Shown: positions 1-6,801 of the stretch, piece by piece
Numbering within the stretch: the stretch's first letter is position 1
How the letters are laid out: the number at the start of each line of letters is the position of its first letter
DNA from: Thiobacillus sp.
Lineage (GTDB): Bacteria > Pseudomonadota > Gammaproteobacteria > Burkholderiales > Thiobacillaceae
Assembly: GCA_020217265.1 (NCBI GenBank)
Contig: JAIWOS010000002.1
Location: 1 to 10,000, forward strand
DNA: 10,000 nt
Direction of reading: 5' to 3'
Notes under the pieces: generated by a model
Seen by the model: only the letters and a program-made list of their open reading frames with translations
The model's database searches: none
What the model was told of the DNA's origin: nothing
Position numbers and translations under genes: made by a program

Positions 1-800
1 CAGCGCCCGGCCTCGGCCCAGTCGCGGCGGTCGCGTGCGAGCCAACCGCGGTAGCGCGCCGCCACCGCCTGCCAGTAGACGTCGCCCGCGCGCTCGACGA
101 GCGCCGCGCCTTCGTCGAGCCGCGCCTGTGCCTCGTCATAGCGGCCCATCTGGCGGTAGAGATTGCCCAGGTTCATCAGGTGCTTGCCGAGGTGGTGGAA
201 ATGCCCCTCGGCGCGATTGAGCGCAATGGCCTCTTGCAGCCAGGTTTCAGCCGATTTCACGTCGCCCGCCGCCTGGTAGATGAGCCCGACGTTGTTGAGG
301 CTCGCCGAGCGCTCCGAGAGATCGGGATTGAGCGGGATCGATTCGCGGTAGAACCTCAATGCAGTCTGCGCGTCGCCGCGCGTGTAAGCGAGCCCGGCCA
401 GATTGTGCAGCGCGGTCGCGAGGTTCTGCGGGCTGCGTTCGCGGCGCGCCCACGCCAGCGCAGCCTGGCCGTACTGCCACGCCTCGGCCTCGCGCCCTAG
501 CTTGCGCAGCGTCACCGTGAGCCAGTTGTAGGCATAGGTACGCGCCTCATTCTGTGGTCGCTCCGCCTCAATGCCGCGCAGCATCGTAAGCGCATCATTG
601 AAGTGGCCGGTTTCGTACGCGGCGCGCGCCAGGCACATGCGTGCGGAAAATTCGCCGGGCACGGCGGCCAGCCGGGCCTGCGCTGTCTGCATGGCAGTGG
701 GGTAATCGAAACGGGCCAGCGCCTCGTGGCAGGCGTCGGCGCTGGCCGCACCGGCCCAGGCGGCCAGCGCGCACCCCTCAATCCAGCGGCGAATCGACAT
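1..800 (-). CDS. Exported TPR-repeat protein, C-terminal part beyond the window
   Basis: Open frame of 266 codons from an ATG at 800-798 running off the left edge without a stop, so the C-terminus is unseen. Residues 1-21 look like a signal peptide: basic MSIRR, a small hydrophobic stretch and an ASA cleavage site before DACHEAL. From about residue 50 it is a solenoid of tetratricopeptide repeats. The clearest lie at about 128-161 (A-L-H-N-L-A-G-L-A-Y...A-L-R-F-Y), 166-199 (LNNVGLIYQAAGD) and 207-239 (MNLGNLYRQMGRYDEA), with degenerate ones at 50-120 and a partial one from 243. TPRs bind proteins, so a periplasmic scaffold is likely. Proteins of this build sometimes continue into a CHAT or enzymatic domain, which cannot be judged here. 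The start lies 23 bases inside the RNase T2 gene, so translation is probably coupled. No strong ribosome-binding site was seen. Confidence 0.85.
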   Translation of the reverse strand, partial: MSIRRWIEGCALAAWAGAASADACHEALARFDYPTAMQTAQARLAAVPGEFSARMCLARAAYETGHFNDALTMLRGIEAERPQNEARTYAYNWLTVTLRKLGREAEAWQYGQAALAWARRERSPQNLATALHNLAGLAYTRGDAQTALRFYRESIPLNPDLSERSASLNNVGLIYQAAGDVKSAETWLQEAIALNRAEGHFHHLGKHLMNLGNLYRQMGRYDEAQARLDEGAALVERAGDVYWQAVAARYRGWLARDRRDWAEAGR

Positions 801-1524
801 AGGCGCGGCCTCCAGGACAGCCCGAGTTGTAGCTCCTGTGGCCGATGCGGCGATAGTCGAGCGGCGCGCCGGGCGCCCCGGTAGCCGGGTTGCGTGCGAA
901 GCCGACCCGCACTTCGCGCAGCATGGGCCGGCGCTTGGCGGGGTCGGGGGTAGCGGGCATCTGGCAGTCGAAGGTGACGGCCTCCTTCAAGGCCGGATCG
1001 TTGCGGGCAAGCGCGGCACGCAGCGTGTCGAGCGACACCTCGCGCCCCATGTGGCGCGCAATCTCGGCGCCGAGCGCGCGGTTGACGCGTTCGGTCAGCG
1101 TGGCCGAAGCGGCAAAATAGTCTGCCTCGCGCAGGCCCGAACAGCTGCCGTGCTTGGCCCACTGGTAGCGGTCCAGACAGTCCGCCGTGGCCGGCATGAC
1201 CCGTCCCAGCCGCACCCGGGTATCGGCCGGCAGGGAGATCGCGGGCAGGCGGCAGAAACCGCCGCGCGTCTCGCCCGCGCAGAACGCCGGATGACGGCGG
1301 TCGAGCCGGTTCGGCCACAGGCCGTGCAGGGTCAGCGGCATCGCCTTGAACGCCGCTTCGTTCAACTGACGGCATTGTGCGAAGCGGCGCGTACGCCCCG
1401 GATTGTCCTCGCAGAATGCGGGCGCGACTGACAGCGCGAGCAGGTAGTAATCGAAATCCGAAGACGCCGCGTAACCCGCCTGCGGCCACAGCGCCCACAC
1501 CACCAGCAAACCTCTCCAGATCAT
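778..1524 (-). CDS. Secreted RNase T2-family endoribonuclease
   Basis: 248 residues. RNase T2 enzymes cleave single-stranded RNA through 2',3'-cyclic phosphate intermediates, usually in the periplasm or outside the cell. Residues 1-19 form a signal peptide ending GYA. Conserved active-site segment I is LTLHGLWPNR, with catalytic His67. Segment II is YQWAKHGSC, with Lys124 and catalytic His125. Many Cys (38, 51, 82, 91, 116, 128 and later ones) fit the disulfide-rich fold. Oddity: the usual HEW of segment II is YQW here, so the acidic residue next to the catalytic His is Gln121. Activity may therefore be altered, or this may be a lineage variant. The ATG at 1524 was chosen over upstream Met codons because it follows GGGAGGGAG at 1537-1529 and directly begins the signal peptide. 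The downstream TPR gene overlaps its last 23 bases. Confidence 0.9.
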   Translation of the reverse strand: MIWRGLLVVWALWPQAGYAASSDFDYYLLALSVAPAFCEDNPGRTRRFAQCRQLNEAAFKAMPLTLHGLWPNRLDRRHPAFCAGETRGGFCRLPAISLPADTRVRLGRVMPATADCLDRYQWAKHGSCSGLREADYFAASATLTERVNRALGAEIARHMGREVSLDTLRAALARNDPALKEAVTFDCQMPATPDPAKRRPMLREVRVGFARNPATGAPGAPLDYRRIGHRSYNSGCPGGRAYVDSPLD

Positions 1525-1528
1525 CTTT

Positions 1529-1537
1529 CTCCCTCCC
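1529..1537 (-). promoter_or_regulatory. Strong ribosome-binding site of the RNase T2 gene
   Basis: On the minus strand GGGAGGGAG stands 4 bases before the ATG at 1524. It decides the start, because a longer reading to 1605 would lack this site and would bury the signal peptide. Confidence 0.7.
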
Positions 1538-1579
1538 GCCCGGCATCGTGCCACAAAGCCGGCGGCGCCCGGAATCCGG

Positions 1580-1585
1580 TAAAAT
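1580..1585 (+). promoter_or_regulatory. Possible -10 box for ilvE
   Basis: TAAAAT matches five of six bases of the sigma-70 -10 consensus and sits 32 bases before the ilvE ATG, in the 93-base gap between divergent genes. No convincing -35 box is visible at the expected spacing, so this is tentative. Confidence 0.3.
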
Positions 1586-1617
1586 TCGCCTTTTCCATTT
1601 CGCAAAGAGCTTCAATC

Positions 1618-2541
1618 ATGTCCATGGCCGACCGCGACGGCGTCATCTGGTACGACGGCAAACTCGTCCCCTGGCGCGACGCCACCACCCACGTCCTCAC
1701 CCATACCCTGCATTACGGCATGGGCGTGTTCGAGGGCGTGCGCGCGTACAAGGCCGAACAGGGCACGGCGATCTTCCGCCTGCCCGAGCACACCGACCGC
1801 CTGTTCCGCTCCGCCCACATCCTCGGCATGAAAATGCCTTACGACAAGGCAACGATTTCCGAGGCGCAGCGCATGGTCGTGCGCGAGAACAAGCTCGAAT
1901 CCGGCTATCTCCGGCCGATGGCCTTCTTCGGCGCCGAGGCCATGGGCATTTCGGCCAAGAATCTCTCGGTGCACGTCATCGTCGCCGCCTGGCCGTGGGG
2001 CGCGTACATGGGCGACGACGCGATCGCCAACGGCATCCGCGTGAAGACCAGCTCGTTCTCGCGCCACCACGTCAACATCACCATGTGCAAGGCCAAGGCC
2101 AACGGCAACTACATGAACTCCATCCTCGCGCACAAGGAAGCCGAGATGGACGGTTACCAGGAAGCGCTGCTGCTCGACGTCGACGGCTTCGTCGCCGAAG
2201 GCTCGGGGGAGAACATCTTCATCATCCGGAACGGCAAGATGTACACGCCCGATCTGACCAGCGCGCTGGAAGGCATCACGCGCGACACCATCATTCAGCT
2301 CGCGGCCGAAATCGGCCTGCCGGTGATCGAAAAACGCATCACGCGCGACGAAGTCTATTCCGCCGACGAGGCCTTCTTCACCGGCACCGCCGCCGAGGTC
2401 ACACCGATTCGCGAACTCGACAACCGCGCCATTGGCGCAGGCACGCGCGGCCCGATCACCACCCGACTCCAGGCGATGTATTTCGACTGCGTCTATGGCC
2501 GGGCAGCCCAGCACACCGGCTGGCTCACCCCGGTCGCCTGA
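1618..2541 (+). CDS. ilvE: Branched-chain amino acid aminotransferase
   Basis: 307 residues, the usual length of proteobacterial IlvE. This PLP-dependent fold-type IV enzyme transfers the amino group between glutamate and the 2-oxo acids of leucine, isoleucine and valine, the last step of their synthesis, in the cytoplasm. Visible family hallmarks are HYGMGVFEGVRAY near residues 32-44, the PLP-binding Lys160 in AKANGNYMNS, the E194-G-S-G-E-N cofactor motif, GITRDTI at 219-225 and GTAAEVTPI at 256-264, followed by a C-terminal GPITTRLQ. A second ATG at 1624 is an alternative start, since no strong ribosome-binding site distinguishes the two. It is the first gene of a four-gene plus-strand run, with a zinc-finger gene beginning 10 bases after its stop. 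Confidence 0.96.
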   Translation: MSMADRDGVIWYDGKLVPWRDATTHVLTHTLHYGMGVFEGVRAYKAEQGTAIFRLPEHTDRLFRSAHILGMKMPYDKATISEAQRMVVRENKLESGYLRPMAFFGAEAMGISAKNLSVHVIVAAWPWGAYMGDDAIANGIRVKTSSFSRHHVNITMCKAKANGNYMNSILAHKEAEMDGYQEALLLDVDGFVAEGSGENIFIIRNGKMYTPDLTSALEGITRDTIIQLAAEIGLPVIEKRITRDEVYSADEAFFTGTAAEVTPIRELDNRAIGAGTRGPITTRLQAMYFDCVYGRAAQHTGWLTPVA

Positions 2542-2551
2542 GGAGCCGGCC

Positions 2552-2755
2552 ATGAGCGAGCGGCACGACAACACGCAGCGCGTCATCGAGGTGACCGAGG
2601 CCGACCTGCCTCTGCACTGCCCGATGCCCCAGCACCTGGACTGGAACGCGCACCCGCGCGTCTACTTGCCGATCGAAACCCGCGGCGATGCGCTCTGCCC
2701 CTATTGCGGCACGCTTTACCGCCTGAAAGGCAAACCCAGCGGCGGCGGACACTGA
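2552..2755 (+). CDS. Small CHCC-type zinc-finger protein
   Basis: 67 residues. The arrangement Cys23, His34, Cys49-Pro-Tyr-Cys52 is that of the zf-CHCC family, related to the C-terminal zinc-binding part of the mitochondrial complex I subunit NDUFS6. The tail after the CPYC knuckle (GTLYRLKG) is also family-typical. One zinc ion is expected. The bacterial function is not established. The gene starts 10 bases after ilvE, and its ribosome-binding site AGGAG (2541-2545) overlaps the last base of the ilvE stop codon, so the two are very probably co-transcribed. This pairing is, as I recall, common in betaproteobacteria. The 102-107 residue reading that starts upstream in the ilvE gene is rejected because it lacks such a site. 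Confidence 0.88.
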   Translation: MSERHDNTQRVIEVTEADLPLHCPMPQHLDWNAHPRVYLPIETRGDALCPYCGTLYRLKGKPSGGGH

Positions 2756-2786
2756 AGCGCCACGCACCCTGATTTAGGAGATCTTC

Positions 2787-3308
2787 ATGAAACGTTTTGC
2801 CCCCCTCGCCGCCCTGCTCCTGCTCGCCAGCGCCCCGGCCCTTGCCGCCGGCACGCAGCACGACGTGCAGGCCGAAATGAAGAAAATGCAGGAAGCGCAG
2901 GCCAAGCTGATGGCCGCGATGATGAGCGAACAGAAAAGCCGCCTCGGCTACAAGGAAACCATCGCCGCCCTCACGGACGCCGCGAAGAAGCGCGGCTGGG
3001 AAGTCGGCCCGGCGGTGGACATGCAGGAAGCCATGCAGAAGGCCGGCCAGAAGAACGCCCGGCCCTTCACCATGCTGACCATGTGCAAGAAGGATCTTGC
3101 CGAAAGCCTGCTCAAGGCCCAGGTGGCGAACAAGGCCATGCCGTTTGCCCCCTGCCGCCTGAGCGTGTTCGAAGGCGAGGACGGCAAGACCTACATCGCC
3201 AAGCCCAATACCGAGATGATGGCGCAGATGGCCGCGCCCGCCTTCGCGCCCCTCCTGAAGAAGTTCGTCGAGGAGGAAAAAGCCCTGCTCGCCGGCATCG
3301 CCGAGTAG
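2787..3308 (+). CDS. Exported DUF302-domain protein
   Basis: 173 residues. Residues 1-20 are a clear signal peptide (MKRF, Leu/Ala core, cleavage at ALA). Residues about 25-50 are a Met/Lys/Gln-rich, probably helical segment. Residues about 53-150 resemble DUF302: GYKETIAALTDAAKKRGWEV, then a strand ending in Cys100, then MPFAPCRLSVFE with Cys123, then GKTYIAKPNTEMM. The two Cys could form a disulfide or bind a ligand. The biochemical role of DUF302 is not settled, so none is assigned. AGGAG at 2776-2780, six bases before the ATG, supports the start. It lies 31 bases after the zinc-finger gene and 7 bases before the next gene, so it is probably within the same operon. Confidence 0.85.
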   Translation: MKRFAPLAALLLLASAPALAAGTQHDVQAEMKKMQEAQAKLMAAMMSEQKSRLGYKETIAALTDAAKKRGWEVGPAVDMQEAMQKAGQKNARPFTMLTMCKKDLAESLLKAQVANKAMPFAPCRLSVFEGEDGKTYIAKPNTEMMAQMAAPAFAPLLKKFVEEEKALLAGIAE

Positions 3309-3315
3309 GCGAGGC

Positions 3316-3738
3316 ATGGGCTTCCCCACCCCGGAAGCCGCGGAAGCGGCGTTCTACGCAGCATTCGAATCGCGCTCGCTCGACGCCATGATGCAGGTCT
3401 GGGCGAACGCCGACCACGTCGCCTGCATCCACCCGCTCGCCGCGCCGCTCAACGGCCGCGCCGCCGTCGCCGCCGGCTGGCGCAGCATGTTCGAAGCCGC
3501 CGGCCAGTTCCGCGTCGCGGTCGAGCTTGCGCACGAAATCCGCGAGCCCGACCAGGTGCTGCGCATCGTGCGCGAGTACCTCACCATCGGCCACGAAACC
3601 GAACCCCGCCCGCCGATCCTCGCCACCAATCTCTACCGCCGCGAAGCAGACGGCTGGCGCATGGTGCTGCATCATGCCTCGCCGCTGCAGGCGGGGGCCA
3701 CGCCACCGGAACGCAGTACATCCCCTGTATTGCACTGA
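3316..3738 (+). CDS. NTF2/SnoaL-like (DUF4440-type) small protein
   Basis: 140 residues, no signal peptide, cytoplasmic. The pattern is that of the cone-shaped NTF2-like superfamily: an N-terminal helix pair (EAAEAAFYAAFESRSLDAMM), then HVACIHPLA, then NGRAAVAAGWRSMF at about 47-59, a central strand region, and a final WRMVLHHASP at about 115-123. Members act as small enzymes or ligand binders, and no substrate can be read from the sequence. The last 15 or so residues look unstructured. It begins 7 bases after the DUF302 stop, with GAGG just before the ATG, and ends the four-gene run. Its stop codon is separated by one base from the stop codon of the convergent DUF3592 gene. Confidence 0.82.
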   Translation: MGFPTPEAAEAAFYAAFESRSLDAMMQVWANADHVACIHPLAAPLNGRAAVAAGWRSMFEAAGQFRVAVELAHEIREPDQVLRIVREYLTIGHETEPRPPILATNLYRREADGWRMVLHHASPLQAGATPPERSTSPVLH

Positions 3739-3739
3739 A

Positions 3740-4195
3740 TCAGAATTTTCCGCCCGCGCCAATGTACAGGCAGAGCAGGCCAAATCCGAAAAAAAGTGTT
3801 CCCCCCGCCAGCGTACCCAGCTCGAACAGGTATGCGTCCTTGGGATGTCCTTGGGGAAAAACCACGGTAACTTTTTCGCCGAGCTCGTAGGGCGCGAAAG
3901 AAAAAGTAAAGGCGCTCTTTGCGCGTCCTTCAAGGGTCAAGGGCGCACCCAGCTCGGTCGGATATCGGTAAACCGGGCGACGGGCAATGCGCTTGCCGTT
4001 GCGCATGGCGGTGTTTTCCGGTTGCACCGACGGGTGGTAGCGCCCCGCGAGAAAACCGGTGACCTCGCCTTCCACCACGGTGCCCGTCATCCGGTAATAC
4101 ACCGGATAGCCTGCGTCCATCAGTCCTTTGGGGATCAGCCAAAACGACAATCCCAGCAATCCGAGACGTACCAGAAATACTGTCACCCGGCTCAT
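3740..4195 (-). CDS. DUF3592-type membrane protein
   Basis: 151 residues with two hydrophobic segments, at about 3-24 (VTVFLVRLGLLGLSFWLIP) and about 122-148 (a Gly/Leu/Phe-rich stretch). These flank a beta-rich, probably periplasmic domain of about 95 residues containing GTVVEGEV, RPVYRYPTELG and ELGEKVTVVFPQGHPKDAYL. This layout matches DUF3592 proteins, whose function is unknown. The ATG at 4195 overlaps the stop of the upstream lipoprotein gene as ATGA, which favours coupled translation. An ATG at 4216 would add seven residues and cannot be excluded. It is the last gene of a six-gene minus-strand run. Confidence 0.8.
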   Translation of the reverse strand: MSRVTVFLVRLGLLGLSFWLIPKGLMDAGYPVYYRMTGTVVEGEVTGFLAGRYHPSVQPENTAMRNGKRIARRPVYRYPTELGAPLTLEGRAKSAFTFSFAPYELGEKVTVVFPQGHPKDAYLFELGTLAGGTLFFGFGLLCLYIGAGGKF

Positions 4196-4794
4196 TGGGA
4201 ATCGCGGCATGTCCACCGCATCGACAGTTTCACGCGTGCCGCAGGGTCAGGCTCACGCATCCGGCTGGCCGATTTGATCTCGACCAGCTGATCCGCCTCC
4301 AGTATTCCTGAGCCGTCTGCGTTGATGCGCACAGTCGCCGAACTGCCTGTGCCATCGCCGAAACTGCGTTCCCCCGTATCCAGGGCAGGCAGCATGTCAG
4401 GAATACTTCCCTGACGGGTACTGGCCAGCGCATAAACCCCAGGGCCGTTGTATTCACCAATACGTGTTAGCCCAACGGTGATTTTGTTTTGATCGCCCAT
4501 CGGCAACATGGTCGGCAATTCCAATACGCGCGCAGCTCCGCCCGCAGCCCACTCGGAGCACGATTTGCTCCCCCCGAACCCTGCCACCCCAGACGCCGCC
4601 ACCGCGCCACTGATATTCGCCTTGAGGCAAAACTTCAGATAGGGCTCACACGCTGCTTTATCTGATTTGGCCTCGGCCACTGATGATTCACCCGCTGCCC
4701 CGGATTCGGATAACGCCTGATGTTCCGATTCTCCACAAGCCGCCAGCCACAGTACCAACACCAGCCCGCTCAGGCCTCGATGCCTTGTTTGCAT
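4192..4794 (-). CDS. Cysteine-rich lipoprotein of unknown function
   Basis: 200 residues. Residues 1-20 form a lipoprotein signal peptide with lipobox L-A-A-C, so Cys20 would be lipidated and the protein membrane-anchored. Residues 21-48 are a flexible Ser/Glu/Ala linker. The mature domain has four further Cys (49, 56, 79, 196), which could pair as disulfides, and a strand-rich C-terminal part (ATVRINADGSGILEADQLVE, then RVKLSMRWTC). No family was recognised. The start at 4794 follows AGGGAG at 4806-4801 and puts the lipobox at the right distance. An in-frame Met at 4818 would overlap the upstream hydrolase gene. It follows that gene by 17 bases and overlaps the DUF3592 gene by 4 bases, pointing to one transcript and perhaps a joint envelope role. 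Confidence 0.82.
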   Translation of the reverse strand: MQTRHRGLSGLVLVLWLAACGESEHQALSESGAAGESSVAEAKSDKAACEPYLKFCLKANISGAVAASGVAGFGGSKSCSEWAAGGAARVLELPTMLPMGDQNKITVGLTRIGEYNGPGVYALASTRQGSIPDMLPALDTGERSFGDGTGSSATVRINADGSGILEADQLVEIKSASRMREPDPAARVKLSMRWTCRDSQ

Positions 4795-4800
4795 TGTTAT

Positions 4801-4806
4801 CTCCCT
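4801..4806 (-). promoter_or_regulatory. Ribosome-binding site of the lipoprotein gene
   Basis: AGGGAG on the minus strand, six bases before the ATG at 4794. It sets the start of the lipoprotein gene and lies in the 17-base gap after the hydrolase gene. Confidence 0.65.
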
Positions 4807-4811
4807 AAAAA

Positions 4812-6020
4812 TCAGCACTTCAGCGCCTGATACGCCAGCGCGCGGAATTCCCGCTCTGGCCAGTCACGCCCTACCATGTGTTGCATCATCATGACGCCCA
4901 CCAATTCGCTTTCTGGATCAACCCAGAAGCTCGTGCGCGCGGCGCCCTCCCAGCCAAACTCACCATTTGCGCCCGGAAAGGCGCAGGAAGCCGCATCGAT
5001 CCTGATCCTTCCGCCCATGCCAAATCCATAACCGCTGTGCGGCACCGGACCAATCGAAAACGGCAACAGATCCAGCGCAAGCTGGTTACTGCGCATCAGC
5101 TGAACGGTTTGTTTGGAGAGCACGCGCACGCCTTCGAATTCGCCTTCGTTCAACAACATTTGCGCAAAACGAAAGTAGTCGCCCATCGTGGAGAACAAAC
5201 CGTGTCCTCCTCGTGCAAAGGTCGCCAGCCGCCGGGCAGGGTAGGTTTCTTCCACATCACGAACCTGGTGATCGCCCTGTTCCTGAGCGGCCACGATTTG
5301 GCTCAAGGTGCTGACCGCCACGTCGGGGCATCCGTGCATTTGAGCGAGGCGAGACATTTTTTCTTGCGCCACCGAAAAACGCGTGTCGTGCATCGCCAGT
5401 GGTTTGAAAATGCGTTCAATCAGAAAAACTTCGAGCGGCCATCCCGAAATGATCTCGATGAGGTGCGCCAACACGTCGATCGACAAGCTGTAATGCCAGC
5501 GCGTGCCGGGCTGCCAGGCCAGCGGCAGGTGTGCAATTTCATTGGTCAGTTGTGCCAGCGAACGCTCGGCGTATCCCATGAGCTGCGCTTCACGATAGAG
5601 CGCCGCCACCGGGTTGTCTTCGAGAAAATCGTAGGTCAGCCCTGCGGTATGGGTCAAAAGATCACGCACCAAGATCGGCCGCGCCAGAGGCTCATAACGC
5701 ATCCCCAGCGGGGTTTCGACCATGACCCGGCTATGCCCAAATGCCGGGATGTATTGCGCCACGGCATCCTCCAGGCGCACCGCCCCCGTTTCGTACAACT
5801 GCAAAAATGCAGCACACACGACGGGCTTGGTCATCGAATAAATGCGGTAGAGCGTATCTGCTGCGAGCGGTGTCTGATGGGCTGCGTCTTGCCAACCCGT
5901 CTGCGCAAAATGCACGATCTGCCCGCGATGCGCCAGCAAGGTGGCGATGCCCGGAATGTTGTGCAGCGATGCATAGGCCTGCATCACGGGTTGGATGCGA
6001 TTCAAGACATCGTCACGCAT
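4812..6020 (-). CDS. Beta-lactamase-fold serine hydrolase (class C / family VIII esterase-like)
   Basis: 402 residues from the ATG at 6020, about the usual length for this family. The nucleophile motif S-x-x-K is S62-M-T-K65 within YRIYSMTKPV. The second motif is Y177-S-L-S, in place of the Y-x-N of true class C beta-lactamases. HTAGLTY at 124-130, GGHGLFST at 271-278 and GEFGWEGAARTSFW at 353-366 are typical of EstB/LovD-like esterases. Ester or amide hydrolysis or acyl transfer is expected. The substrate is unknown, and antibiotic resistance should not be inferred. No signal peptide is visible, so it is probably cytoplasmic, unlike its neighbours. The start is uncertain: a GTG at 6032 preceded by GAAGG, or an ATG at 6071 inside the upstream gene, are alternatives. 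It lies between a PEP-CTERM gene and a lipoprotein gene on the same strand. Confidence 0.88.
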   Translation of the reverse strand: MRDDVLNRIQPVMQAYASLHNIPGIATLLAHRGQIVHFAQTGWQDAAHQTPLAADTLYRIYSMTKPVVCAAFLQLYETGAVRLEDAVAQYIPAFGHSRVMVETPLGMRYEPLARPILVRDLLTHTAGLTYDFLEDNPVAALYREAQLMGYAERSLAQLTNEIAHLPLAWQPGTRWHYSLSIDVLAHLIEIISGWPLEVFLIERIFKPLAMHDTRFSVAQEKMSRLAQMHGCPDVAVSTLSQIVAAQEQGDHQVRDVEETYPARRLATFARGGHGLFSTMGDYFRFAQMLLNEGEFEGVRVLSKQTVQLMRSNQLALDLLPFSIGPVPHSGYGFGMGGRIRIDAASCAFPGANGEFGWEGAARTSFWVDPESELVGVMMMQHMVGRDWPEREFRALAYQALKC

Positions 6021-6039
6021 GCCTTCGCGCACGCCGCCT

Positions 6040-6762
6040 TCAACGCGCACGCTGTTTGATACCCCAGGCAATCATGCCCAGCCCGGTCAGAAAAAAGACA
6101 TACGTTTCTGGTTCCGGCACGGCGCCCACATCGCCGTCACTCACGACCCATGCGCGATGTTCCTGGTTGGTCGTTTGAGTTCCAAAACTTCCCCGATCGA
6201 GAACAGCAGCCCAAGCCTCGGCGGGGGTCGGTGCATACGCAGCATCATTCCAGTAGAAGTAAGGAAACTCCAGATTGGTAAAGGGTCCTTGATGGTCAAA
6301 GCAATGATCCACGTCGACGACATAACACCCGGATACGGCACCGGTGGTGTCGTAGCGACTGGCATTGCCTAGGGTGACATGGAACAGATACGCCATTTCC
6401 TTGCTCAGGCTGGTGTAGTTGTAGCTTGCGTCGGTGCTGCCGTCATAGCTGACGGTGTAGTTCATGGCGACGCCATTGAGCGGGCTTACCTTGGGCAGCC
6501 GCCAGTTGTCGTAACCGTTGATGTTCAACTGCGCAGCCCAGACGTCCGCTTTGTGCCAGTCCATTTTTCCATCCGCATCATAACCACTGGTCTGGGCGTA
6601 ATTGGCATCGGCCAGCCAGGTGAGGTTCGACGCAGGGTCGTACCAGGCTTCGAAGGTTGAGGTGTCGCCGTCGAGGTCACGTCCCTGAAGAGACGCATGC
6701 GCACCGCTCACTGCGAAGGTCATGGCAAACGCACTCAAGATAAAAATTGCAATTGTTTTCAT
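6040..6762 (-). CDS. PEP-CTERM surface protein with DUF1566-like domain (copy 1)
   Basis: 240 residues. Residues 1-24 are a signal peptide ending AHA. The body (about 26-205) resembles the Lcl/DUF1566 C-type fold: LTWLADANYAQTSGYDADGKM, then YDNWRLPKVSPLNG, aromatic-rich segments and HRAWVVSDGD. The C-terminus is a full PEP-CTERM sorting signal: VPEPETY at 215-221, a hydrophobic helix and a basic end (KQRAR). Such proteins are cut by an exosortase and placed on the surface or in exopolysaccharide. No exosortase lies in this window. It is a paralogue of the adjacent gene at 6802-7566 and has a nearly identical leader before its ATG (AAGAG, then AACTCCC). The serine hydrolase gene starts within about 20 bases downstream. 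The molecular role of the domain is unknown. Confidence 0.9.
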   Translation of the reverse strand: MKTIAIFILSAFAMTFAVSGAHASLQGRDLDGDTSTFEAWYDPASNLTWLADANYAQTSGYDADGKMDWHKADVWAAQLNINGYDNWRLPKVSPLNGVAMNYTVSYDGSTDASYNYTSLSKEMAYLFHVTLGNASRYDTTGAVSGCYVVDVDHCFDHQGPFTNLEFPYFYWNDAAYAPTPAEAWAAVLDRGSFGTQTTNQEHRAWVVSDGDVGAVPEPETYVFFLTGLGMIAWGIKQRAR

Positions 6763-6801
6763 GGGAGTTCTCTTTTTTGTTGGATATCAATTTATTGGGC
6801 A

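Noticed and set aside
512..1615. Long minus-strand open frame of 367 codons covering the RNase T2 gene and part of the TPR gene
   Set aside because: It is in a different frame from both, is Arg/Pro/Ala-rich and lacks any domain. The RNase T2 motifs and TPR repeats lie in the other frames.
1377..2555. Plus-strand open frame of 392 codons across the ilvE region
   Set aside because: Arg/His-rich shadow of ilvE caused by high GC. ilvE is unmistakable in the other frame.
1612..2586. Minus-strand open frame of 324 codons opposite ilvE
   Set aside because: Antisense shadow with no recognisable domain and no ribosome-binding site.
4812..6020. Antibiotic-resistance beta-lactamase
   Set aside because: The motif set (Y-S-L-S, no signal peptide, EstB-like C-terminal GWEGA) fits esterase-like relatives rather than class C beta-lactamases.
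4878..6059. Plus-strand open frame of 393 codons opposite the serine hydrolase
   Set aside because: His/Arg/Gln-rich composition and exact opposition to a gene with clear catalytic motifs mark it as an antisense shadow.
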